Source: an uncultured Bacteroidota bacterium
GTDB lineage: Bacteria > Bacteroidota > Bacteroidia > Flavobacteriales > Flavobacteriaceae
Direction: 5' to 3'
DNA length: 64,000 bases
Assembly: GCA_902517365.1 (NCBI GenBank)
Contig: CABYCA010000001.1
Location: forward strand, 60,348 to 124,347
The translations under genes and the position numbers were made by a program. Shown here piece after piece: positions 16,998-26,092 of the stretch. The notes beneath the pieces were generated by a model. It ran no database searches. It was not told the DNA's origin and worked only from the letters and a program-made list of their open reading frames with translations. The first letter of the stretch is position 1. Every line of letters begins with the position of its first letter.

Positions 16998-19054
16998 TGT
17001 GTATGTTAAGATTATTATTATTATTATTATTATTTACAGCTACAAATAGTCATTCACAGATCAACCCTGAAAATATAGATATTGTTAGGGATCAATATGG
17101 AATACCTCACATATTTGCAAAAACTGATGCAGAGCTAGCATATGGTCTTGCTTGGGCAAATGCTGAGGATGACTTTAATACAATACAAGAAGCTTATCTT
17201 GCTGGGAATGCAATGTTATCGAAACATATTGGTCTTAGAGGAGCTCCTGCTGATTTCATAACACAATTTATTGGATCTAAGGAACTAATTGATGAGAAGA
17301 TTGGTGAAATCAGTGATGATTATTTAAAGGTGATATCAGGATACGCAGAGGGATTAAATAGTTATGCAGATAAGAATCCAAATAAGGTTTTGTACAAAAA
17401 GCTTTTTCCAATAACTCCAAAAATGATGATGATGTATAGTCAGTTGCAACTTTTTATTTCAAATCAAGGAGCAGACTGGGCAGGAAGGATTCTTAGTAAT
17501 GATACTCAAGATGAATATTTAGATCAAAATCTTACAGGATCTAATGTAATTGCTATGAATAGTAATAAAACCAATAATGGTGAAGCCTTTTTAGCAATTA
17601 ATACTCATCAACCTCTTGAAGGTCCAACTTCCTGGTATGAGGTTCATTTAAATAGCGAAGAAGGTACTAATATTATTGGTACTCTATATCCAGGAAGTCC
17701 AAATGTTCTAATAGGAGTAAATGAAAACTTGGGTTGGTCTCACACAGTAAATTATCCTGATAAAACTGATGTCTACAAATTAAAAATGAAAAATAACAGA
17801 ATATATATTGTAGATGGTGAAGAATACAAATTAGAAAAATTAAAAGCAAAAATTAATATTAAAATTCTTGGCTTTCCAATTAAAATAAATCGAAAATATT
17901 TTAAGAGTATTTATGGTCCAACACTTAAAAATAAATTTGGGTATTATTCTATTAGAACTCCTACTTTTTTTAATGTTAGAGCGCTAGAGCAGTGGTGGAG
18001 GATGGGAAGGTCTAGAAATTTCAGTGAATTTTATAGTGCTTTAAAAATGAGGCAAATTCCAGGTTTTAATATTGGGTATGCAGATAAATATGATACAATA
18101 TTTTATATATCTAATGGAATAATTCCCAAAAGAGCTGAAGGTTACAATTGGAAAGGGATTGTTCCTGGAGATACAAAAAAAACCATGTGGACAGATTATC
18201 ATGAAATAGAAGACCTTCCTCAAGTCATTCAACCAAAATCAGGATTTATATATGATGCAAATCACTCCCCTTTTAAATCTACATCGGCTTTGGAAAATCC
18301 AAAAGAGGAAGATTACAGCGAGAGAATGGGCTATGAAACATACGATAATAATAGATCTACTAGATTAATAGAATTGATTGAAGGTTATGATAAAGTATCA
18401 TATGAAGATTTTAAGGATATCAAATACGATAATTCATTTCCATCGAAGTTTAATTATAACTTTATGGACATAAGTATGATTGAAAAGCTAAAAATTGATC
18501 CTGAAAATGATTTATTTGAAATATTAGATATTATTCAGAAATGGAACAGGAAGACAGATATTGATTCACAAGGAGCAGGGATCTACGGTGTTCTTTATTA
18601 TCAACTTATAAGTAATTATAGAAATGAAATATTAGAAAACGATAACGCTGTAAGCAAAGAAACACTTCTATCAGCTCTATCGGATATCAAGTCATATTTT
18701 ACAGATAATTTTGGATCGATTAATATAACACTTGGAGATATTCAAAAACTTGTGAGAGGTGACAAAGAAATTCCTATTTGGGGACTACCCGATGTTATAA
18801 CTGCAATGTCATCAAGACCCTATAAAGATGGAAGGCGCAAAGTTACCCAAGGTGAATCGTATATTGGACTCGTTAGATTTAATGAAAAAGGCCCAACTCT
18901 TGAAAGTATCATTTCTTTTGGAAATTCTGATAATCCTGATTCAGAGCATTATACTGATCAAATGGAACTTTATTCAAAATTTAAGACAAAAAAAATGACT
19001 TTTGATAAGCAGGAAATATACAATAAAGCTAAGAGTATTTATAATCCAAATTAA
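16997..19054 (+). CDS. Penicillin acylase family N-terminal-nucleophile hydrolase
   Basis: A 685-residue exported hydrolase of the penicillin amidase/acyl-homoserine-lactone acylase family. After a leucine-rich signal peptide, the alpha-chain motif VRDQYGIPHIFAKTDAELAYGLAWANAEDDF is recognisable. The self-processing serine is expected at the start of the beta chain, in LTGSNVIAMN (Ser182-Asn183), followed by INTHQPLEGPTSWYEVHL as in the family. These enzymes cleave amide-linked acyl groups; the substrate here is unknown, and AHL or N-acyl amino acids are possible. The signal peptide is encoded partly by a (TTA)7 tract. The stop codon interlocks with that of bshA on the other strand. Confidence 0.9.
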   Translation: MCMLRLLLLLLLFTATNSHSQINPENIDIVRDQYGIPHIFAKTDAELAYGLAWANAEDDFNTIQEAYLAGNAMLSKHIGLRGAPADFITQFIGSKELIDEKIGEISDDYLKVISGYAEGLNSYADKNPNKVLYKKLFPITPKMMMMYSQLQLFISNQGADWAGRILSNDTQDEYLDQNLTGSNVIAMNSNKTNNGEAFLAINTHQPLEGPTSWYEVHLNSEEGTNIIGTLYPGSPNVLIGVNENLGWSHTVNYPDKTDVYKLKMKNNRIYIVDGEEYKLEKLKAKINIKILGFPIKINRKYFKSIYGPTLKNKFGYYSIRTPTFFNVRALEQWWRMGRSRNFSEFYSALKMRQIPGFNIGYADKYDTIFYISNGIIPKRAEGYNWKGIVPGDTKKTMWTDYHEIEDLPQVIQPKSGFIYDANHSPFKSTSALENPKEEDYSERMGYETYDNNRSTRLIELIEGYDKVSYEDFKDIKYDNSFPSKFNYNFMDISMIEKLKIDPENDLFEILDIIQKWNRKTDIDSQGAGIYGVLYYQLISNYRNEILENDNAVSKETLLSALSDIKSYFTDNFGSINITLGDIQKLVRGDKEIPIWGLPDVITAMSSRPYKDGRRKVTQGESYIGLVRFNEKGPTLESIISFGNSDNPDSEHYTDQMELYSKFKTKKMTFDKQEIYNKAKSIYNPN

Positions 19055-20178
19055 TTTTTGTCCAGGGCCTCATTATAAATTTCCTCATATAGTGGAATAA
19101 TCTTTTTAATATCATATTTTTTTGCATTTTCAAATGCCTGAGATCTATATTTTTTCTTCAATGATTTGTTAGAAAGAATTCTAATAGCATTTGATGCCAT
19201 TGATTCAATATCGCCAATATCACTTGTATAACCCGAGTTACCATTAATATTTAATTCGGGTAAACCTCCTGTATTAGATGATACAACTGGAACTTTTAAA
19301 GCCATTGCCTCTAAAGCTGCAAGACCAAAACTTTCTTTCTCAGATGGAAGAAGAAAAAGATCAGAAGAGCATAGAATCTTATCTACCTCATTAGTCTTTC
19401 CAACAAATATTACTCTATTTTTTAAGTTATTCTTTCTTAAATAATCTTTAGCTTTCTTCTTTTCAGGGCCATCTCCAACCATTATAAGTTTTGAATCTAT
19501 TTTTAAATTTATTTTCTCAAAAATTTTTATAACATCGATTATTCTTTTTAATGGTCTAAAGTTACTGACGTGCACGATAATTTTTTCATCTCCCTGTGCA
19601 ATTACATTTTTATCGCGGGCATCATACATAGTTCTATATTTATCAATATCTATGAAGTTTGGAATAACCTTAATTTCTCTTTCTATCCCAAAGAATTGTC
19701 TAGTGTCTTCCATTAGACTTTTTGAAACACATGTAACTATATCAGACTTGTTAATACTAAAGGTGACAGCTGGTTTATAAAAAGGATGATTTCCAACAAG
19801 AGTTATATCAGTTCCGTGAAGAGTTGTTACTATTGGAATTTTATAACCATTTTCAATGAGAATTTTTTTTGCCATATATGCTGCATATGCATGAGGAATT
19901 GCGTAGTGCACGTGGAGTACGTCGATTTTATGCTTATAGACAACATCATACAACTTACTAGATAAAGCTAACTCATAGGGCTCGTATTTAAATAGTGGAT
20001 AATCAGGCACATTTACTTCATGATAATGTAGGTTTGATGATAAAGCGTCAAGACGAACAGGCTGACTATAAGTAATAAAATGAATTTCGTGACCTTTTTT
20101 TGACAATTCAATTCCAAGCTCTGTAGCTACTACCCCAGAACCACCAAATGTTGGGTAACACACAATACCTATTTTCAT
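19051..20178 (-). CDS. bshA: N-acetyl-alpha-D-glucosaminyl L-malate synthase BshA (bacillithiol synthesis)
   Basis: A 375-residue GT4 glycosyltransferase that joins GlcNAc from UDP-GlcNAc to L-malate, the first step of bacillithiol synthesis. The N-terminus MKIGIVCYPTFGGSGVVATELG is nearly diagnostic for BshA, followed by HVHYAIPHAYAAYMAK and TTLHGTDITLVG. The C-terminal nucleotide-sugar site carries PSEKESFGLAALEAMA. Length matches the family. Its start overlaps the end of the GH3 fusion gene by 4 bp (ATGA), so it is the last gene of the envelope operon. bshB and bshC are not in this window. Confidence 0.95.
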   Translation of the reverse strand: MKIGIVCYPTFGGSGVVATELGIELSKKGHEIHFITYSQPVRLDALSSNLHYHEVNVPDYPLFKYEPYELALSSKLYDVVYKHKIDVLHVHYAIPHAYAAYMAKKILIENGYKIPIVTTLHGTDITLVGNHPFYKPAVTFSINKSDIVTCVSKSLMEDTRQFFGIEREIKVIPNFIDIDKYRTMYDARDKNVIAQGDEKIIVHVSNFRPLKRIIDVIKIFEKINLKIDSKLIMVGDGPEKKKAKDYLRKNNLKNRVIFVGKTNEVDKILCSSDLFLLPSEKESFGLAALEAMALKVPVVSSNTGGLPELNINGNSGYTSDIGDIESMASNAIRILSNKSLKKKYRSQAFENAKKYDIKKIIPLYEEIYNEALDKN

Positions 20179-23057
20179 TTATGGTCTATTAAGGATTTAT
20201 AAACAATTTCTTGAGATCTTGTTCTTGTATTGCTTGTTTGCAATAAAGTATTTTCTCTTGTAGGATAAGTTCTATTGGATAGAAAAATAAATATTATATT
20301 CTTGTCAGGATCAGCCCATGCCATTGATCCTGTATATCCATAGTGACCAAAGCTCTCAGAAGATACACCACCAAACGTGGACCCATGTCTACCTTCAATT
20401 TGAGGTTTATCAAACCCTACTCCACTCCTATTTTCTTTATCACAGAAATAGCAAAAGTTGAACTGATCGAATGAATCTTGAGAGAATAATTTGAAGTCGT
20501 CATATTTACCTTTTTGAATCATAGCCTGAAGAACAATGGCTACCTCATAGGAATTTGAGAATAAACCTGCATGACCTGAAATACCACCCAGCATAGCTGC
20601 ACCCTCATCATGAACATATCCTTGTAATTTTGAATATCTAAAAAAATCATCTCTTTCACTTGGAACGATCTCATTGAGATTGATCTTTTCATGTGGATTA
20701 AACATTGTTCTTTTCAAACCAAGTCTACTGAATATTCTTTCATTAGCTAAAACATTTAAAGGTTTATTATACTTATCTTCAAACCAAAATTTTAAAAAAT
20801 AAAAAGGTAGATCAGAATATTTATATTCTAATTCATCTATTAATTCACTATCAACAATAGATTTAAAAATCTTCTCTCTATAATTAGTCTTTAAAAATAA
20901 GTTTTCAGATACAGGTATCGAAAATGAAGATTTTGAATTTCTTTTATAAAATCTTGATTTAGGCTTTTCTTTCCTGTCCAATGTCTCTTCATAAAAAGGT
21001 ATCCAGGGTCTTAACCTAGCATAGTGAGACAGCATTTCTTTAAGTGGAATTTGAGCTTTATCTTTTAATCTTTTCTTTGGGAATAGTTCAGATAACTTTG
21101 TGCTTAAAATTAATTCACCTTTATCATACTCTTGTAAAACTAATGGCATTGTAGCAATAATTTTTGTTATTGATGAAAGATCAAATACATGACTATTCTC
21201 AAGCTTAACATTCTTTTCATATGTATGAAATCCAAAGCTTTTATTATAAATGACTTTACCATTTTTTGAAACAAGCATTTGAATAGCTGGAGCTATCATT
21301 GAGTCAATACTTCTAATGGCAATAGAATCAAGATCTTTAAGTTTTCTTGAATCAAAACCCTCAAAGACAGGTCGAGAAAAACCTAATATATCTTTTTTAT
21401 CAATAGTTAAGCCATGGTTTACTTTAAAAAAATCATTTGATACTGGAATTCTACCTTTAAATGACCTCGCACCAAACATTAGGTCTGCAGCAATTTCCTG
21501 AGAAATCATATTATTCTGATAGGAAATAATGATTGACTCAAAATTATCAATTGATTTAAAAGAATTAAGGCTATATGGATTCAAGAATAAGTTTAAAATA
21601 ACTTTATTAGATTTACTAATGTTATCTATTTCTCTAACAATATCATCAGGTATAATATTTGATGCATATGGACTAGAACTAGAACCATGATAGGTAATTA
21701 TAATTGCATCATAATGTGTTTTTTTATTAATTGATGCATAATCATCGCCATTAAATTTTTCAACATCAACATACAAAGCCATTTTATTTGTAAAATACTC
21801 GCTGTTATTATTTCCAAAGGAGACATGTAAGTACTTTTTATCACTAGATAATGGCATTATCTCTTTGTTGTTTTTAACAAGAGTAATTGCTGACTCCATT
21901 GCTTTTGAGTATAAAAGTGAATCTTTGGGTTTGTTCACTTTTTTAAGAATACTTTCAGGTTTTATTTCTGTGTAATTATGGAGTCCTGATCTAGCTTTAA
22001 GTGATAAGATTTTTTTTACTGATTTAGAAAGCCTTTCTTCAGATATTTTTCCTTTATTATAAGAATCAGCAATTAGTCTTACTCCTAAAGAAACATTAGT
22101 TGACATTAAGATTATATCATTACCAACCTTAAATGCTCTTAGATCAACATTAATAGAGGGATCTTGAAGTACACCCTCCATATCAAGGGCGTCGGTAACA
22201 GCTATTCCTTGAAAATTATATTCATCTCTTAATAGCCTACTAACTGTTTTAGATGATAAAGAAGATGGATATCTTTTATCAATTGCTGGAACACTCAAAT
22301 GAGCTAACATTACAGATTCTGCCAGTCCATCATCAATAAGTTTCTTAAATGGAAATAATTCAACATTATTTAATCTTTTCATATTTCCACTTATTACTGG
22401 AAGTGTTTTGTGAGAATCCTTGTCTGTATCACCATGTCCGGGAAAATGCTTAATCGAGGTATAAACTCCAGCATCTTTGTGACCCTGTATGTAGGCCTTT
22501 GCTTTTTTATAAACATTTATTGGATCCTCTCCAAAAGACCTATTTCCTATGATAGGATTTTTAGAATTATTATTTACGTCAACAGATGGTGAGAAATTAA
22601 AATTAATACCTAGTGCTTTATTTTGTTCAGCCATTCTTTTTGAAATCTCTCTTACAAGAGAATCATCTTGGATTGCTCCTAGAGTCATATTCCATGGATG
22701 TGCAAAAACATCTGATAGCCTCTGCGATGGGCCCCATTCAGCATCCATAGTAATTAACAAGGGAGTCTTTGCAAGTGACTGAAACTTATTTAACCACTCC
22801 AGATGGGACTTAGTCGTTCCAATCGAAAATAGTAGACCACCTATTTTATCTTCAACAACAAGTTTTTTTATTTCATTATAGTTTGATTGTTCAGGTGATA
22901 CCCAGTTAACAAAAAGTTGAGCAACCTTCTCTTCAGTTGTTAAAGATGAATAAACGCTATCTACCCACTTTTTTTCTGTATAATTTAAATTATCATACAA
23001 ACTTTGTGAAAAGACAAAAGTTATATTAAAAAAGAAAATTAAGAGGTTTCTTAACAT
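20175..23057 (-). CDS. GH3 (NagZ-like) hydrolase fused to a beta-lactamase-type serine hydrolase
   Basis: A 960-residue exported fusion. The N-terminal half is a GH3 glycosidase of NagZ type: GNRSFGEDP, then SIKHFPGHGDTDKDSHKTLP with the His-Asp dyad, and the nucleophile Asp in AVTDALDMEGV. The C-terminal third is a class C beta-lactamase-like domain with SxxK in DLSSITKI, a YSD in place of YxN, and HYGYTGS as the third motif. A frame extends 33 bp further upstream, but I chose the ATG at 23057 because it gives a proper signal peptide (MLRNLLIFFFNITFVFSQ) and ends the overlap with the previous gene. The likely role is cleaving amino-sugar bonds and peptide or ester bonds in peptidoglycan fragments. 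Confidence 0.92.
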   Translation of the reverse strand: MLRNLLIFFFNITFVFSQSLYDNLNYTEKKWVDSVYSSLTTEEKVAQLFVNWVSPEQSNYNEIKKLVVEDKIGGLLFSIGTTKSHLEWLNKFQSLAKTPLLITMDAEWGPSQRLSDVFAHPWNMTLGAIQDDSLVREISKRMAEQNKALGINFNFSPSVDVNNNSKNPIIGNRSFGEDPINVYKKAKAYIQGHKDAGVYTSIKHFPGHGDTDKDSHKTLPVISGNMKRLNNVELFPFKKLIDDGLAESVMLAHLSVPAIDKRYPSSLSSKTVSRLLRDEYNFQGIAVTDALDMEGVLQDPSINVDLRAFKVGNDIILMSTNVSLGVRLIADSYNKGKISEERLSKSVKKILSLKARSGLHNYTEIKPESILKKVNKPKDSLLYSKAMESAITLVKNNKEIMPLSSDKKYLHVSFGNNNSEYFTNKMALYVDVEKFNGDDYASINKKTHYDAIIITYHGSSSSPYASNIIPDDIVREIDNISKSNKVILNLFLNPYSLNSFKSIDNFESIIISYQNNMISQEIAADLMFGARSFKGRIPVSNDFFKVNHGLTIDKKDILGFSRPVFEGFDSRKLKDLDSIAIRSIDSMIAPAIQMLVSKNGKVIYNKSFGFHTYEKNVKLENSHVFDLSSITKIIATMPLVLQEYDKGELILSTKLSELFPKKRLKDKAQIPLKEMLSHYARLRPWIPFYEETLDRKEKPKSRFYKRNSKSSFSIPVSENLFLKTNYREKIFKSIVDSELIDELEYKYSDLPFYFLKFWFEDKYNKPLNVLANERIFSRLGLKRTMFNPHEKINLNEIVPSERDDFFRYSKLQGYVHDEGAAMLGGISGHAGLFSNSYEVAIVLQAMIQKGKYDDFKLFSQDSFDQFNFCYFCDKENRSGVGFDKPQIEGRHGSTFGGVSSESFGHYGYTGSMAWADPDKNIIFIFLSNRTYPTRENTLLQTSNTRTRSQEIVYKSLIDHK

Positions 23058-23058
23058 A

Positions 23059-23541
23059 TTATAAGAATTTAGAAAGCCATGATAGTCCAATATCTATTTC
23101 AAAATCATTTAAAAGTTCACCTTTAGTATTTATAGAGGTATTGAATATAATTGTTTCTGATGAAAAAGTTCCATCTTTAATTTTGCTTTTTAAATCATTT
23201 AGACTTGCTGAAGAAATTTTATTATCTATTTTGAAGTTAACAATTAATCTATTTAATAAGTCTACTTGAATAGAATCTGAGATATCTTTAATTAGTTGAA
23301 TTGAATAATCTATTGAACATCCGCCTATAGGATTTATATTTTCATTCACTGCAATAATAATAAATCTTTTATGAATTATTGAATATGAACATTCAAGATC
23401 TTTTCCATGTGCTTGCCACGAGTCGAGAAATAAACTCGCTTTATCATCAATAATTGACATTTCTAATTCAATTAAATCTCTATCTGATTGGTATATCCAA
23501 ATTCTAGAATCGTCGGGCATATTTTTAAAATCTACTCTCAT
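23059..23541 (-). CDS. Conserved Bacteroidota protein of unknown function
   Basis: A 160-residue soluble protein. Proteins with the same pattern (an opening like VDFKNMPDDSRIWIYQSDR, then SWQAHGKDLECSYSI, HKRFIIIAVNE and GCSIDYSIQLI) occur widely in Bacteroidota, often labelled 'ABC transporter ATPase'. That label is not supported: there is no Walker A, Walker B or ABC signature here. A single conserved cysteine (GCSID) is notable. The start overlaps the upstream Fe-S protein gene by 4 bp. Constant company with Fe-S proteins and envelope genes is the only hint to function. Confidence 0.8.
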   Translation of the reverse strand: MRVDFKNMPDDSRIWIYQSDRDLIELEMSIIDDKASLFLDSWQAHGKDLECSYSIIHKRFIIIAVNENINPIGGCSIDYSIQLIKDISDSIQVDLLNRLIVNFKIDNKISSASLNDLKSKIKDGTFSSETIIFNTSINTKGELLNDFEIDIGLSWLSKFL

Positions 23542-24311
23542 AAGTCTTCAGCTTTTTCTATCATTTGAGCTATATCAACAACATCAATATCTTTCTGTTT
23601 GGATGTCATGCCGTCACTCATCATCGTGCTACAAAAAGGGCAACTTACAGCTACGATTTTTGCATTTGTTTTTATTGCTTCTTCAGATCTCTTAATATTT
23701 ATATCTTGATTACCCTTTTCCGGTTCTTTAAACATTTGGGCACCACCAGCTCCACAACACAAGGATTTAGATTTACAGCTTTTCATCTCTATAAGTTCAG
23801 CATCTAATTTTTTGATTACATCTCTAGGAGCCTCATATATTCCATTGGCCCTTCCAAGATAACAGGGATCATGGTAAGTGATTTTTTTACCTTTGTAATA
23901 ACCTCCAGAAATTGAAATCTTATTGTCTTTAACTAGATTATTAATTAAAGTAGTATGATGAATAACTTCATAATTTCCTCCAAGATCAGGATATTCATTT
24001 TTTATTGTATTAAAGCAATGTGGACATGTAGTAATTATCTTTTTGACCTGATATGAATTCAAAATTTCAATATTTGAAATTGCTTTCATCTGAAATAAAA
24101 ATTCATTACCTGATCTTTTGGCAGGATCACCGGTACATGATTCTTCTTTACCCAGGATAGCATATGATATGTTTGCTCTATTAAGAATTTTGACAAAAGC
24201 TTTAGTTACTTTTTTTGCTCTATCATCAAAACTACCTGCACAGCCAATCCAAAAAAGGTATTCTGGATGCTCACCTCTTGATTTTAGTTCTGACAAAATT
24301 GGTACTTTCAT
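23538..24311 (-). CDS. CCG-domain (Fe-S)-binding oxidoreductase subunit (HdrB/GlcF-like)
   Basis: A 257-residue soluble protein with two cysteine-rich CCG domains as in heterodisulfide reductase HdrB/HdrD, GlcF and LutA. The first domain shows FWIGCAG, a Cys in EESCTGDPAKR and TTCPHCFNTIKNEYP. The second shows YHDPCYLGRANGIYEAPR, then SLCCGAGGAQMF and SCPFCSTMM. Such domains ligate special [4Fe-4S] clusters that handle thiol/disulfide or electron-transfer chemistry. With the membrane Fe-S protein encoded two genes upstream, it probably forms a two-subunit respiratory-type complex. No flavin-binding GlcD-like partner is present nearby. It begins within the last base of the HAD gene (TAATG). 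Confidence 0.9.
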   Translation of the reverse strand: MKVPILSELKSRGEHPEYLFWIGCAGSFDDRAKKVTKAFVKILNRANISYAILGKEESCTGDPAKRSGNEFLFQMKAISNIEILNSYQVKKIITTCPHCFNTIKNEYPDLGGNYEVIHHTTLINNLVKDNKISISGGYYKGKKITYHDPCYLGRANGIYEAPRDVIKKLDAELIEMKSCKSKSLCCGAGGAQMFKEPEKGNQDINIKRSEEAIKTNAKIVAVSCPFCSTMMSDGMTSKQKDIDVVDIAQMIEKAEDL

Positions 24312-24763
24312 TATTTCTTGTCTAATTGGTCGTCGTCAAAGACTTCAATGGTTACTTTTTTCTCAATTAAATCTGTAAATTTTCCATTATACTTTGTAGC
24401 CTTGACTAAGTGATTGTCTATCCAATGATAATTTCCTCCTCTTGGTTTTCCCATAAGTAAACTATGATATTTAAAGCCATTATCCTTAAGCCACTTTTCT
24501 GTTACTTCTCTATGTGATTCAATTCTTGCAGTAAAAAAACATATGATATGGCCTTTATCATACCAGTTATTAATTGTCTCTAGAGCATCTGGATATAATT
24601 TTGCGGTAACCATTCTCTCTGGCTCCTCATTTGGAACATCGTCACAAATTGTGCCGTCTATGTCAATTAGATAATTTTTTATTCCTTCAGGCAAAATAGG
24701 ACTAACTTTCTCACCCTTTTCAATTTTTTGATGTAAATAATTTTCAACTTCTTCTTTTTTCAT
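24311..24763 (-). CDS. HAD-superfamily phosphatase-like protein
   Basis: A 150-residue HAD-fold protein with motif I LIDIDGTICDD at residues 32-42 (nucleophile Asp34, acid/base Asp36), FFTARIESHRE as motif II region and a late WIDNHL segment. It lacks a cap domain, like small phosphatases such as those acting on sugar phosphates or nucleotides. Homologues are sometimes labelled phosphoheptose isomerase; nothing in the sequence supports an isomerase. It lies between the two Fe-S protein genes with spacings of 9 bp upstream and a 1-bp overlap downstream, so it is part of that operon. Confidence 0.8.
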   Translation of the reverse strand: MKKEEVENYLHQKIEKGEKVSPILPEGIKNYLIDIDGTICDDVPNEEPERMVTAKLYPDALETINNWYDKGHIICFFTARIESHREVTEKWLKDNGFKYHSLLMGKPRGGNYHWIDNHLVKATKYNGKFTDLIEKKVTIEVFDDDQLDKK

Positions 24764-24772
24764 AATATAATT

Positions 24773-26092
24773 TTAAGATTCTTGGATCCAAAGTTCTCTA
24801 TCTTGTTGGTTATAAGGCCATGGGGCTCCATTATTTTCAATATTATTCATCATATTGTTTAAATCTGGATGAGCAGAAGATTCTTCCATAATTAAATATT
24901 GTCTCATATCCATAATTATGGATAAAGGGTCAATGTTTATTGGACACGCCTCAACACAAGCATTACAAGATGTGCAAGCCCATAATTCTTCTTTAGTTAT
25001 GTAATTGTCTAATAGTCTATCACCATCATCAACAAAATTTCCTTTATTTGCTGTAATATTCTTAGATACTTTTTCTAATCTATCTCTTGTGTCCATCATT
25101 ATCTTTCTTGGTGATAGCTTTTTTCCTGTAAGATTAGCAGGACACTCACTAGTACATCTACCACATTCAGTACATGAATAAGCATTCATTAGCTGAACCC
25201 AGCTAAAATCTAAAACATCAGAAGCACCAAATTTATCAATTTCACCATTAGATTGAGAGGCCTTTTCTGGATAAAACATCAGGAGAACTTCATTTCTTAC
25301 TGATTCTAATATCCCAAATTTTCCTTTGTTATCAAGATTTGCATAATATGTATTGGGGAAAGCTAAGAGTATATGAAGATGTTTAGAATAATATAGATAG
25401 TTAAGAAAAAAGAAAATTCCAATAATGTGTAACCACCAAAAAACTCTTTCAAATAAATAAACTGTAGACGTCTCGAAAGAATCAAATAAAGGAACCATAA
25501 TAGAGGAGACAGGAAAAGATCCAGCTTTATAGTAGCCCTCAAAATTTCTTTCTTGTAGAATTAAATCAGTAGCATTCATTGATAAAAACAACAACATTAA
25601 CACTACCTCAAAATAAAGTATATTATCTGCATCAAACTTTGGCCATCCCTTCATTTCACTACTAAGAAATCTCTTTATTTTGACTATATTTCTTCTAGTC
25701 CAAAATAGAATAACTGAAATTAAAACTAGTAAAGCTAAAATTTCAAAAGAAGCAATTAAAAAGTTATAAAAATTAGGATTAAAATATTTAGAAAAGAATC
25801 TATGTGAACCAGTCACTCCATCAATCAATATTTCAAGCAGTTCAATGTTTATGATAATAAACCCAATATATACAATCACATGTAGAAATCCTGAAATTGG
25901 TTTAGTAACCATTTTAGATTGACCAAGAGCAATTCTTATCATGTTGTAAAGCCTTTTTTTAGGGTTGTCAGACCTATTTACAGGTTTGCCAAGTTTGATT
26001 ACAGTTATTAACTTTTTTATATTATAAATAAAAAAGCCAACTGATGTTATCAGTAGAATACTAAAAATTATATTAGGTAAAATATTAATCAT
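24773..26092 (-). CDS. Membrane-bound 4Fe-4S ferredoxin-type oxidoreductase subunit (HdrE/HdrC-like)
   Basis: A 439-residue protein. The N-terminal two thirds has about five or six membrane helices with histidines (for example HVIVYIGF and HIIGIFFFLNYLYYSKHLHIL) that could bind haem b as in NarI/HdrE. The C-terminal part has two ferredoxin-like clusters, CTECGRCTSECPA and CTSCNACVEACPI, matching HdrC. The fusion resembles membrane anchors of Hdr-like complexes. It pairs naturally with the CCG protein encoded downstream. The gene directly abuts the MlaD-like gene (no spacer). The electron donor and acceptor are unknown; a quinone-linked thiol or ferredoxin reaction is possible. Confidence 0.88.
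   Translation of the reverse strand: MINILPNIIFSILLITSVGFFIYNIKKLITVIKLGKPVNRSDNPKKRLYNMIRIALGQSKMVTKPISGFLHVIVYIGFIIINIELLEILIDGVTGSHRFFSKYFNPNFYNFLIASFEILALLVLISVILFWTRRNIVKIKRFLSSEMKGWPKFDADNILYFEVVLMLLFLSMNATDLILQERNFEGYYKAGSFPVSSIMVPLFDSFETSTVYLFERVFWWLHIIGIFFFLNYLYYSKHLHILLAFPNTYYANLDNKGKFGILESVRNEVLLMFYPEKASQSNGEIDKFGASDVLDFSWVQLMNAYSCTECGRCTSECPANLTGKKLSPRKIMMDTRDRLEKVSKNITANKGNFVDDGDRLLDNYITKEELWACTSCNACVEACPINIDPLSIIMDMRQYLIMEESSAHPDLNNMMNNIENNGAPWPYNQQDRELWIQES

Noticed and set aside
23058..23090. Longer start for the GH3 fusion
   Set aside because: It adds 11 polar residues ahead of a clear signal peptide and overlaps the previous gene; the ATG at 23057 is preferred.
23059..23541. 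'ABC transporter ATPase' as a label for this gene
   Set aside because: No Walker A, Walker B or LSGGQ motif is present; the label seen on relatives seems to be a propagated error.
24311..24763. 'Phosphoheptose isomerase' as a label for this gene
   Set aside because: The DxDGT motif and fold pattern are of the HAD superfamily; no SIS domain is visible.
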